Part shown: positions 1 through 6,325 of the stretch, in pieces
Layout of the letters: every line of letters begins with the position of its first letter
How positions within the stretch are numbered: position 1 is the stretch's first letter
Assembly: GCA_020048795.1 (NCBI GenBank)
Contig: JAIFMA010000007.1
Span: 1 to 7,372 of the forward strand
Direction of reading: 5' to 3'
DNA length: 7,372 nt
From: Rhodoferax sp.
GTDB taxonomy: Bacteria > Pseudomonadota > Gammaproteobacteria > Burkholderiales > Burkholderiaceae_C
Made by a program: the position numbers and the translations under genes
The notes under the pieces: generated by a model
What the model saw: only the letters and a program-made list of their open reading frames with translations
Database searches by the model: none
Told to the model about the DNA's origin: nothing

Positions 1-1785
1 CCCGATCCCAAGGAACTTGCCAAGACCTATGCCGATGTTGCCAAGCGCACTTCGGCGATGATCCAGAGCCACATCAAACGGCAGATGAAAAAGGGCATCT
101 CCATGCCCACTGACGACCTTGGTATCGCCAAGGCCTTCATGGACATGATGCAAAAGATGCTGTCTGACCCGCAGAAGATGGTCGAGGCACAGATGCAACT
201 GATGCAGGATTACTTTGCGCTGTGGCAGCACTCCATGCAGCGCGCCATGGGCCTCGAAGGTGAACCGGTGACAGAGCCCAGGAAGGGCGACAACCGCTTC
301 AAGAACAAGGACTGGGACGAACTGTTTCTGTTCGATTTCATCAAACAAAGTTACCTGCTCACTGCCAGCCATGTGCATGGCACCATTAGCAGTGTTGAAG
401 GACTGGATGAAAACTCGAAGAAGAAAGTTGACTTCTTCACCCGCCAGTTCGTCGAAGCACTGGCACCGACCAACTTCGCTGCAACCAACCCCGATGTACT
501 GCGCGAAACCGTCAGGACCAGCGGCCAGAATTTGCTCAGTGGCTTCAAAAACCTGCTGCGCGACATCGAGGCCGGTGACGGTGAACTGCGTGTCAAGATG
601 GCCGACACCACCGCTTTCGAAATGGGCCGCAACGTTGCCACAACCAAGGGCAAGGTGGTTTTCCAGAACGAGATGATCCAGTTGATCCAGTTCTCTCCGA
701 CCACGACCGAACAATACAAACGGCCGCTGCTGATCGTGCCGCCGTGGATCAACAAGTACTACATTCTTGACCTGCGCGAAAGCAACTCCTGGATCAAATG
801 GACCACCGACCAGGGCCACAACGTGTTTGTGATCTCGTGGGTCAATCCGGATGCCAAACTGGCACAAAAAGGCTTTGATGCCTACCTGGCCGAAGGCGCA
901 CTGACCGCCATCGACGTGGTTTGTGACCAGACCGGCGAGAAAGAAATCAACACCATTGGTTATTGCCTGGGCGGCACCCTGCTGGCTTCGACCATGGGCT
1001 ACATGGCCGCCAAGAAAGACAAGCGCGTGGCTTCTGCCACCTTCTTCGTGGCGTTGCTGGACTTCACCATTCCGGGCGAACTCGGTGTCTTCATCGACGA
1101 AAAGCAGATTTCTTTCCTGGAAAAGAAAATGTCCGAGCGCGGCTTCATGGAAGGCACCGAAATGGCCGGCACCTTCAACATGCTGCGCTCCAACGACCTG
1201 ATCTGGACCTTTGTCATCAACAACTATCTGTTGGGCAAAGAGCCGTTCCCGTTTGACCTGCTGTTCTGGAATTCCGATTCCACCCGCATGCCCTACGCCA
1301 TGCACAGCTTCTACCTGCGCAACATGTACCTCAACAACCGTCTGCGCGAGCCTGGTGGCATCACCCTGCTCGAAGAGCCGATTGATCTGTCCAAGGTCAA
1401 AACCCCGTGTTACTTCATCTCCACCGTTGAAGACCACATCGCCCCATGGAAAGGCACCTATCTGGGTGCCACCGCGCTGGGTGGCCCGGTGCGCTTTGTG
1501 CTGGGTGGCTCTGGCCACATCGCCGGCATTGTCAACCCACCCTCAGCCAACAAGTATGGCTACTGGACCAACGATGCGCAGCCGACAGCGATGCCGGCCG
1601 ACGACTGGTTCAAGGGAGCCAAGCAGTCGCCTGGTTCCTGGTGGACCGACTGGCAGACCTGGGTCACCGGGCTCAACGATGCCAAGGTGCCAGCACGTGA
1701 CCCGATGGTTGGCAAGTACAAACCTCTGGGCGATGCGCCGGGTTCTTTCGCTTCGGTCCGCCTTGACGCGCCAGCCAAGAAATAG
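1..1785 (+). CDS. phaC: Class I poly(3-hydroxyalkanoate) synthase, 5' end cut by window
   Basis: This enzyme polymerises 3-hydroxyacyl-CoA into PHA storage polyester and acts on the surface of cytoplasmic granules. The frame is open from base 1 (it begins P-D-P-K-E-L-A-K), so the ATG at 58 is internal and the true start lies upstream. There are 594 visible residues against about 590 for the Cupriavidus enzyme, so only a few N-terminal residues should be missing. An alpha/beta-hydrolase core carries the lipase-like box G-Y-C-L-G-G, with nucleophile Cys at visible residue 322 (codon 964-966). Asp of V-E-D-H-I is residue 478 and His of G-S-G-H-I-A-G is residue 506, completing the Cys-Asp-His triad with family-like spacing. 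N-D-L-I-W and P-P-W-I-N-K-Y-Y-I-L-D-L are further hallmarks. The N-terminal 90 residues are Met/Gln-rich and probably helical. The gene ends 23 bases before a strong terminator, so it is not obviously cotranscribed with what follows. Confidence 0.96.
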   Translation, partial: PDPKELAKTYADVAKRTSAMIQSHIKRQMKKGISMPTDDLGIAKAFMDMMQKMLSDPQKMVEAQMQLMQDYFALWQHSMQRAMGLEGEPVTEPRKGDNRFKNKDWDELFLFDFIKQSYLLTASHVHGTISSVEGLDENSKKKVDFFTRQFVEALAPTNFAATNPDVLRETVRTSGQNLLSGFKNLLRDIEAGDGELRVKMADTTAFEMGRNVATTKGKVVFQNEMIQLIQFSPTTTEQYKRPLLIVPPWINKYYILDLRESNSWIKWTTDQGHNVFVISWVNPDAKLAQKGFDAYLAEGALTAIDVVCDQTGEKEINTIGYCLGGTLLASTMGYMAAKKDKRVASATFFVALLDFTIPGELGVFIDEKQISFLEKKMSERGFMEGTEMAGTFNMLRSNDLIWTFVINNYLLGKEPFPFDLLFWNSDSTRMPYAMHSFYLRNMYLNNRLREPGGITLLEEPIDLSKVKTPCYFISTVEDHIAPWKGTYLGATALGGPVRFVLGGSGHIAGIVNPPSANKYGYWTNDAQPTAMPADDWFKGAKQSPGSWWTDWQTWVTGLNDAKVPARDPMVGKYKPLGDAPGSFASVRLDAPAKK

Positions 1786-1808
1786 TCGGCTAGTGCGGTA
1801 ACTGCGCA

Positions 1809-1846
1809 ACGGGTGTCAAGCTGAAAAGCTTCGCACCCGTTTTTTT
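1809..1846 (+). terminator. Rho-independent terminator after phaC
   Basis: The outer stem ACGGGTG (1809-1815) pairs perfectly with CACCCGT (1834-1840). After a T-G wobble and a C-C mismatch the helix continues as AAGCT (1818-1822) with AGCTT (1827-1831), closed by a GAAA tetraloop (1823-1826). A run of seven T follows directly (1840-1846). This is a textbook intrinsic terminator and separates phaC from the downstream genes. Confidence 0.93.
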
Positions 1847-1923
1847 GTCGCCAACGCTGCCACTGACAAAGATCAGCGTTTTTTCAAACTGCCCCAGGCC
1901 GCAAACCCGCCATCGGAGATGCC

Positions 1924-2229
1924 ATGATTCTCGAACTCGCTGATTTTTCGATCCACCCAAACCAAAACGCCGCTTTTGAAGCAGCCATCCAGCGCGGCCT
2001 GGCCAGCGTGATTTCGCACGCCAAAGGCTTTGAAGGCTTCAAAGTGAATCGCTGCATCGAGAACCCGCAGCGCTACGTGCTGCAGATTTTCTGGACCACG
2101 CTGGAAAACCACACGGTGGATTTTCGGGAATCGCCCGCCTTCACCGAATGGCGCGCCATCGTCGGACCATTTTTCGCCAGTCCACCGGTGGTACAGCACT
2201 TCGAACTGGTCGCCAAGTCAGCCAGTTAA
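1924..2229 (+). CDS. ABM-domain (antibiotic biosynthesis monooxygenase-like) small protein
   Basis: A 101-aa protein of the dimeric ferredoxin-like alpha+beta barrel type: an initial beta strand (I-L-E-L-A-D-F-S-I), a long helix, a central strand with Y-V-L-Q-I-F-W, then L-E-N-H-T-V-D-F-R-E-S and a C-terminal P-P-V-V-Q-H-F-E-L strand. Members of this family act as quinol or cofactor-free monooxygenases or as haem/aromatic-binding proteins. The substrate here cannot be read from the sequence. The start is set by a GGAG Shine-Dalgarno at 1915-1918, five bases before the ATG. The length is normal for a single-domain member and the gene looks intact. The FAH-family gene starts 14 bases after its stop, so the two probably form an operon. 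This suggests, without proving, a role in catabolism of an aromatic or acylpyruvate-type compound. Confidence 0.82.
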   Translation: MILELADFSIHPNQNAAFEAAIQRGLASVISHAKGFEGFKVNRCIENPQRYVLQIFWTTLENHTVDFRESPAFTEWRAIVGPFFASPPVVQHFELVAKSAS

Positions 2230-2243
2230 AAAGGCTAAAGATC

Positions 2244-2898
2244 ATGAACTACGTTTTCAACCCGGCCCCCGTGGTGTCGGTCCCGGTGGCCACAATGGAT
2301 GCCGGGTTTCCGGTACACCGCATTTACTGTGTGGCCCGCAACTTTGAAGAGCACGCCCAGGAGATGGGCCAAACTGGTGGTGGTGGTGAACGCCGGTGAG
2401 ACAGCTACCCTGCCCTACCCCAGCCTGACACACAACCTGCACCATGAAATTGAACTGGTGGTGGCCATTGGCCGGGGTGGCAAAAACATCAGCGTGAAGC
2501 AGGCCGCCGAGCACATTTTTGGCTACGCCGTGGGTCTGGACATGACCCGCCGTGATCTGCAAAACGACATGAAGAAGCAGGGTCGCCCCTGGTGTATTGG
2601 CAAGGCTTTTGACCATTCCGCGCCCATCGGTCCGATCACGCCGGCACAGCAGGTGCCCGACATCCATCAGGCCAGCCTCTGCCTGCGGGTTAATGGCAGC
2701 GTGCGCCAGCAAGGCCAGGTCAACCAGTTGATCTGGAACGTGGCCGAGACCATCGCCCAGCTCTCGGCGGCCTGGGCACTGCAACCCGGCGACCTGATTT
2801 ACACCGGCACACCAGCCGGGGTTGGTGCGGTAGTGGCGGGTGATGCCCTGGCCGGCAGCATCGACGGACTGACACCGATCGCGCTCAAGGTCAGCTAA
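2244..2898 (+). pseudogene. FAH-family hydrolase (fumarylpyruvate/acylpyruvate hydrolase-like), internal deletion and frameshift
   Basis: Two frames together make one FAH-family protein, which hydrolyses C-C bonds of acylpyruvates such as fumarylpyruvate using a divalent metal. The first frame starts at ATG 2244 and contains H-R-I-Y-C-V-A-R-N-F and the E-E-H-A-Q-E-M-G stretch with the catalytic His-Glu dyad, but stops at 2397-2399 after 51 aa. The second frame (through the TAA at 2896-2898) resumes at about 2371 with L-V-V-V-V-N-A-G-E. It holds the metal-ligand region H-H-E-I-E-L-V-V-A-I-G, G-L-D-M-T-R-R-D, and the C-terminal Y-T-G-T-P-A-G-V-G. From memory of the family, roughly 14-16 residues including the F-x-K-P substrate loop are missing at the join (about 2366-2374). 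An ATG at 2299 in the second frame gives a protein lacking the His-Glu dyad. The gene is therefore broken, unless the join is an assembly error. It probably shares a transcript with the ABM gene. Confidence 0.85.
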
Positions 2899-2961
2899 TG
2901 CAGCCAGTCGATTTTGCGCCGTGGCTGGCACCCTGATCGGGTTTCAAATTACACTGCAGTC

Positions 2962-3448
2962 ATGCCCCCCTCACCCACCAAACACTGTAGAAACTGCGGC
3001 ACCGCCGTGGTCTGTCGGGTGCCCGATGACGGCGACACCCGGCGGCGCGGTGTCTGCCCGGCCTGCCACACGGTGCATTACGACAACCCGCTCAATGTGG
3101 TGGGCACCATTCCCTACCTGGACCAGCGGGTGCTGCTGTGCAAGCGCAATATCGAGCCACGCCTGGGCAAATGGACCTTGCCCGCCGGTTTTATGGAGCT
3201 GTGTGAGACGGTGGCCGAGGGCGCAGCGCGCGAAACCATCGAAGAAGCCGGTGCACAGTTCGAACCGCGCCCGGCTGCTGAGCGACCAGTTTGACCCCGG
3301 CCACGAGACCCTGGAAGCGCGGCTGTTTTTTGAGCACGAGATTCCCTGGGACGAGATTGCCTTCAAAACCGTGGGTGAAACCCTGAAACGCTACTTTGCC
3401 GACCACCGCGCGGGTCAATTTTCGATCCATGTCTTTGATATCACCTGA
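2962..3448 (+). pseudogene. Nudix hydrolase with N-terminal zinc ribbon, internal deletion and frameshift
   Basis: Nudix enzymes cleave nucleoside diphosphates linked to another moiety; zinc-ribbon members of this type are often NAD(H), ADP-ribose or FAD pyrophosphatases. From ATG 2962 the ribbon is C-R-N-C (residues 9-12) and C-P-A-C (32-35), followed by Y-D-N-P and then a full Nudix box (G at residue 76, then x5-E-x7-R-E-x2-E-E-x-G), so the catalytic residues are present. This frame then ends at 3294 after 110 aa. The family C-terminus continues in another frame from about 3267 (R-A-R-L-L-S-D-Q-F-D-P-G-H-E, W-D-E-I-A-F, I-H-V-F-D-I-T) to the TGA at 3446-3448. About 20 residues between the Nudix box and R-A-R-L-L appear to be missing (my estimate from memory of homologues). 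ATG 2962 is preferred over ATG 2914 because it begins just before the ribbon; no clear Shine-Dalgarno is visible. The specific substrate is not identifiable. Confidence 0.85.
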
Positions 3449-3548
3449 GCTGCAAGCCACGCTGGCCCTGTGGTTTTACCGCACGGGCCACTTTTTTGTC
3501 ACCCGTGTGCTCGACGACCCGGCCTGGCTGGCGCTGATGTTTTGTTAG
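3429..3548 (+). CDS. Small ORF of unknown function overlapping the Nudix 3' end
   Basis: I do not recognise this 39-aa ORF. It starts at an ATG inside the last codons of the Nudix frame and overlaps it by 20 bases. It stops at TAG 3546-3548, ten bases before an intergenic repeat. Its codons have the G/C-rich third positions of the real genes nearby, and the peptide is natural-looking: L-A-L-W-F-Y-R-T-G-H-F-F followed by L-D-D-P-A-W-L-A-L. It may be a small coupled gene, or the 5' stub of a longer gene whose remainder was lost where the repeat now sits. Without homologues it could also be non-coding. Confidence 0.33.
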   Translation: MSLISPELQATLALWFYRTGHFFVTRVLDDPAWLALMFC

Positions 3549-3557
3549 TATTTTTGA

Positions 3558-3597
3558 CCTCTAGCCCAAGCTGCATCTGCGCTGCCAGCTATCATTT
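3558..3597 (+). repeat. Comamonadaceae-type intergenic repeat, copy A
   Basis: This copy aligns without gaps to 5121-5160. The left end (CTCTAGCCC) and right part (TGCGCT.CCAGCTATCA) are conserved while the central ten bases differ, giving 27 of 40 identities overall. Repeats with CTCTAGC at one end and GCTATCA at the other are, as I recall, abundant between genes in Comamonadaceae. This copy ends only eight bases before the exonuclease start codon, so it forms most of that gene's upstream region. Confidence 0.65.
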
Positions 3598-3605
3598 TTA
3601 CAAGT

Positions 3606-5048
3606 ATGCTGCCCTGCTACGTGCTGCTTGACCTGGAAACCACCGGCGGCAATGCGCTGCAGGACCGCATCACCGAGATTGCCGCGGTGCGCTTTGAGGC
3701 CGGTGTCGAGGTGGCGCGCTGGAGCACCCTGGTCAACCCGGGCACCCGCATCCCCTACTTTATCGAGCAGCTCACCGGCATCAGCAATGCCCTGGTGGCC
3801 GATGCGCCGCCCTTCGATGAGGTCGCCGCACACTTGCTCAAGCTGCTGGATGGTGCCGTGCTGGTGGCCCACAATGTGCGTTTTGACCACGGCTTTTTGC
3901 TCCATGAATTGGCCCGCATGGCGATCACCCTGCGCGTCAAAACCCTGTGCACGGTGCGCCTGTCGCGCCTGTTGTACCCGCAGGTGAAGGGCCATGGCCT
4001 GGATGCCATCATGCAGCGCCACGGCATCAGCAGCGTGACCCGGCACCGCGCCATGGGTGATGTGGCGGTGATGCAAACCTGGCTGGGGCTGGTGACAGAG
4101 GCGTTTGGCATCGACCGGCTTCGCGCCCACGCCCAGACCCTGCTGCAAGGCAGCGCTGCCCTGCCGCCACAACTTGACACCAACATCGCTGACATTCCTG
4201 AAACCGCCGGTGTCTATATTTTTTATGGCGAAGGCCTGCTGCCGCTGTATGTCGGCAAAAGTGTCAAGCTGCGCAGCCGGGTGATGTCGCACTTTCAGGC
4301 GGCCAGCCGCGAGCCGCGCGAAATGCGCATTGCGCAGGAAATTCGCCGCATTGAGTGGATCGAGACCGCGGGTGAACTGGGTGCCCTGCTGCTGGAAGCG
4401 CGGCTGGTCAAACAGCATCAGCCGCTGCACAACCGCCAGCTACGCCGCGCCAGCACCCTGAGCGCCTGGCGGCTGGATGCCAACCCGCACAGCCGCCCGC
4501 TGTTGACGCTGGTGCGAGGCAATGCGTTAAACCCGCAGCAGTTTGACCACCTGTATGGTCCCTACCGATCAAAAAGCCAGGCACAAAGCCATCTGCGCGA
4601 ACTGGCTGACACACACGGCCTGTGCCTGCAGGCACTGGGCCTGGAGTCGGGCAAGGGCCGCTGTTTTGCGCACCAGATTGGCCATTGCAAAGGTGTGTGT
4701 TGTGGTGAAGAAGCACCCGAGCGCCATCACCTGCGGCTGCAAATGGCGCTGGTGGCCGACAAGCTGCGGGTCTGGCCGTTTGCCGGCTGTGTGGGTTTGC
4801 GCGAACACCATGCCCCCAGCGGGCGCACCGATGTCCATGTGTTTGACCAGTGGTGCCATCTGGCCACGGTGCACAGCGACACCGAGCTGGCCGAGGTGTT
4901 GCAACAGCGCCCGGTGGCGCTGGCGTTTGATCTCGATACCTACAAGCTGGCGGTCAGGCATTTGTTGCCGCCGGGCAAGGCGGGTGTGACGCTGCTTCAG
5001 TTGGGGCGTGCCCCGCCAATCAACGGGGGCCTTGGGCACGTTGGCTGA
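3606..5048 (+). CDS. DEDDh 3'-5' exonuclease fused to a UvrC/Cho-like GIY-YIG nuclease domain
   Basis: A 480-aa intact protein with two nuclease modules. Residues about 3-165 are an epsilon-type (DnaQ) exonuclease: Exo I L-D-L-E-T-T-G (Asp9, Glu11), Exo II H-N-V-R-F-D (Asp94) and Exo III H-R-A-M-G-D (His147, Asp152), which together are a complete DEDDh set. Residues about 198-275 are a GIY-YIG domain: G-V-Y-I-F-Y (202-207), L-Y-V-G-K-S (214-219), the arginine-rich K-L-R-S-R-V, and a metal-binding Glu at 264 in L-L-E-A-R-L-V-K. The rest resembles the region following GIY-YIG in Cho/UvrC-like proteins and has a Cys-containing patch (H-C-K-G-V-C-C-G). The family is known and annotated as DNA polymerase III epsilon-like or Cho-like, with a probable role in DNA repair. 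The start at 3606 lies just before the Exo I strand; no Shine-Dalgarno is visible, because the repeat ends eight bases upstream. The gene stands alone, followed by 177 non-coding bases. Confidence 0.92.
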   Translation: MLPCYVLLDLETTGGNALQDRITEIAAVRFEAGVEVARWSTLVNPGTRIPYFIEQLTGISNALVADAPPFDEVAAHLLKLLDGAVLVAHNVRFDHGFLLHELARMAITLRVKTLCTVRLSRLLYPQVKGHGLDAIMQRHGISSVTRHRAMGDVAVMQTWLGLVTEAFGIDRLRAHAQTLLQGSAALPPQLDTNIADIPETAGVYIFYGEGLLPLYVGKSVKLRSRVMSHFQAASREPREMRIAQEIRRIEWIETAGELGALLLEARLVKQHQPLHNRQLRRASTLSAWRLDANPHSRPLLTLVRGNALNPQQFDHLYGPYRSKSQAQSHLRELADTHGLCLQALGLESGKGRCFAHQIGHCKGVCCGEEAPERHHLRLQMALVADKLRVWPFAGCVGLREHHAPSGRTDVHVFDQWCHLATVHSDTELAEVLQQRPVALAFDLDTYKLAVRHLLPPGKAGVTLLQLGRAPPINGGLGHVG

Positions 5049-5120
5049 ACTTCGTTGCAAATCAGTATCAGAAAAGGGCTTGAGCCATCAGACCACCGTT
5101 TAACTTATAAGAAAAATATG

Positions 5121-5160
5121 GCTCTAGCCCTCGTGGTTATTGCGCTACCAGCTATCAAAA
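5121..5160 (+). repeat. Comamonadaceae-type intergenic repeat, copy B
   Basis: This is the second copy of the element at 3558-3597, with the same orientation and the same conserved ends (CTCTAGCCC and TGCGCT.CCAGCTATCA). It sits in the otherwise featureless 177-base gap between the exonuclease/GIY-YIG gene and the Rpn-type gene. The A-rich flank GCTATCAAAAAAGTATCAAA resembles the usual right edge of this repeat as I remember it. I see no convincing promoter or terminator in the rest of the gap. Confidence 0.65.
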
Positions 5161-5292
5161 AAGTATCAAAATCCAGTCCAGGTCTTTAGCGCAGGTGTTG
5201 TGTGGGCCAGCGATAATGCACAGCCATGCGCCAGACCCCCCAGCACGACACCGGCTACAAACTGCTGTTTTCGCACCCCGAGATGGTGCGCG

Positions 5293-5336
5293 ACCTGCTG
5301 ACGGGTTACCTGCCACCTGCTGACGGGTTACCTGCC
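5293..5336 (+). repeat. Perfect 22-bp tandem duplication inside the Rpn-type gene
   Basis: Copy 1 is 5293-5314 and copy 2 is 5315-5336; they are identical and directly adjacent. Each unit begins with ACCTGCT and ends with ACCTGCC, so it carries an internal ACCTGC microhomology that could promote slippage. The unit length is not a multiple of three, so the duplication adds one base to the frame and causes the break described for the gene. Confidence 0.97.
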
Positions 5337-6026
5337 CGGGGCCTGGCTGGAGCAAGCCGACTTCAGCACCCTGCAGCGGGTTAACGCCAGCTATGTCAGC
5401 GACAGTGAACGCCAGCGCCACGACGATATGGTCTGGCGGCTCAAAGTGGGCCAGCAGTGGGTCTGGGTCTATTTGTTGCTGGAGTTTCAAAGCGAACCCG
5501 ACGTGTGGATGGCGCTGCGCATGTTGGTCTATGTGGGCCTGCTGTCACAACACCTGGTGCGCCAGGGCGAGTTGCACCAAGGCCTGCTGCCCCCGGTGGT
5601 GCCCATCGTGCTGTACAACGGCGCTGCCCCCTGGCAAGCCGCCACCGACGTGGCCGACTGTTATGGCCCCAGCCTGCCTGGCCTGGAGCCCTACCGGCCC
5701 CGTCTGCTGTACCACCTGGTGGACGAAGCCCGGCTCAAACTGCACCCGATGGCCGAGATGCGCAACCTGGCCGAAGCCCTGTTTCGACTGGAGCGCAGCC
5801 GCACCCCGGCCGACATCGCCCAGGTGCTGGGTGCCCTGGGATCGGTGCTGCAAGGCGAAAACATGCAACCGCTGCGCCGCACCATCACCCTCTGGGTGCG
5901 CATGTTGTTGCGCAGAAAAGCGCCAAAGGCTAACATGCAAGAGATAGAGAGCATCAACAATTTACTGGAGTCCAACGCCATGCTTGAACAAACGATAGAA
6001 CGCTGGTTTGATGAGGCCACCCAGAA

Positions 6027-6108
6027 GGGTTTGCAGCAGGGTTTGCAGCAGGGTTTGCAAGAAGGCAGACAAGAAGGCAGACAAGAAGGCAGGCAAGAAG
6101 GCAGGCAA
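6027..6108 (+). repeat. 12-bp tandem repeats encoding LQQG and QEGR units
   Basis: Three 12-bp units related to GGGTTTGCAGCA (6027-6062, the third ending in AGA) pass directly into four units of GAAGGCAGRCAA (6061-6108). They stay in frame and encode G-L-Q-Q and E-G-R-Q four-residue periods in the Rpn-type protein. Charged low-complexity linkers of this kind are common near the C-terminus of this family. Copy number could change by slippage without altering frame. Confidence 0.92.
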
Positions 6109-6271
6109 GAGGGCCTGGCCAAAGCGGTAGCACTGCAAGTTCAGTTGCGCTTTGGCACCGTGCCAGCGTGGGCCCAAGCGCGCCTGGATGAGGCCACTGA
6201 GGCGCAGTTGATCGCCTGGACGGGTGCCATTTTGACTGCAACCTCCCTGCCAGAGCTGTTTGGCGCGTAGG

Positions 6272-6325
6272 GGTGTTGGGGTCACGTAGGGTGTTGGGGT
6301 CACGGTGTTAACGGTGTTGGGGTCA
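6272..6325 (+). repeat. Three direct copies of GGTGTTGGGGTCA
   Basis: The 13-base word occurs at 6272-6284, 6290-6302 and 6313-6325. The first two are part of an exact 16-base repeat (6271-6286 and 6289-6304) separated by TA. The third runs straight into the left arm of the palindrome at 6318. The array begins one base after the Rpn-type stop codon. Such arrays can arise by repeated duplication of the end of a REP-like element. Confidence 0.85.

Larger units (their letters stand above)
5226..6270 (+). pseudogene. Rpn/YhgA-family PD-(D/E)XK nuclease, frameshifted by a 22-bp tandem duplication
   Basis: Rpn (recombination-promoting nuclease) proteins, also annotated as transposase_31 or YhgA-like, are PD-(D/E)XK nucleases that cut DNA. 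The N-terminus starts at ATG 5226 (M-R-Q-T-P-Q-H-D-T-G-Y-K-L-L-F-S-H-P), typical of the family. An exact 22-bp duplication at 5293-5336 shifts the frame, and translation would end at TAA 5382-5384 after 52 aa. Removing one copy restores one continuous 340-aa protein: R-H-D-D-M-V-W-R-L, the core Y-L-L-L-E-F-Q-S (D...E-x-Q active-site pattern), V-V-P-I-V-L-Y-N-G, a Q/E/G/R-rich repeat, and a C-terminal R-F-G-T-V-P-A-W-A ... S-L-P-E-L-F. The first ATG in the second frame is 5428, which would give 280 aa starting within the nuclease core and probably inactive. The break looks recent, because everything else is intact. Confidence 0.9.

Noticed and set aside
58..60. ATG at 58 as the start of phaC
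   Set aside because: The same frame is open back to base 1 with typical PhaC N-terminal sequence, so the gene simply enters from outside the window.
2028..2044. Palindrome CTTTGAAG-G-CTTCAAAG
   Set aside because: It falls inside the ABM coding region and is explained by the codons for F-E-G-F-K. No regulatory reading is supported.
2360..2400. Programmed frameshifting as an explanation for the FAH-family and Nudix breaks
   Set aside because: There is no slippery heptamer at the joins, and family sequence is missing at each one. That indicates deletion, not recoding.
2257..2931. 224-codon open frame on the - strand opposite the FAH-family gene
   Set aside because: The + strand carries recognisable FAH motifs in two frames. 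The antisense translation shows no domain and has no ribosome site I could support.
3561..4430. 289-codon open frame on the - strand opposite the exonuclease gene
   Set aside because: It lies antisense to a gene with clear catalytic motifs, and its translation is Gln/His-rich and family-less. It is a by-product of GC-rich codon use.
5007..5040. Inverted repeat CGTGCCC/GGGCACG as a terminator of the exonuclease gene
   Set aside because: It lies within the coding end, has a 20-base loop and no T-run follows.
5212..5217. GATAAT as a -10 box for the Rpn-type gene
   Set aside because: No -35 hexamer occurs at an acceptable distance, and it lies only eight bases before the ATG.
6027..6108. CRISPR-like array
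   Set aside because: The units are 12 bp, contiguous, in frame and without spacers; it is a coding repeat.
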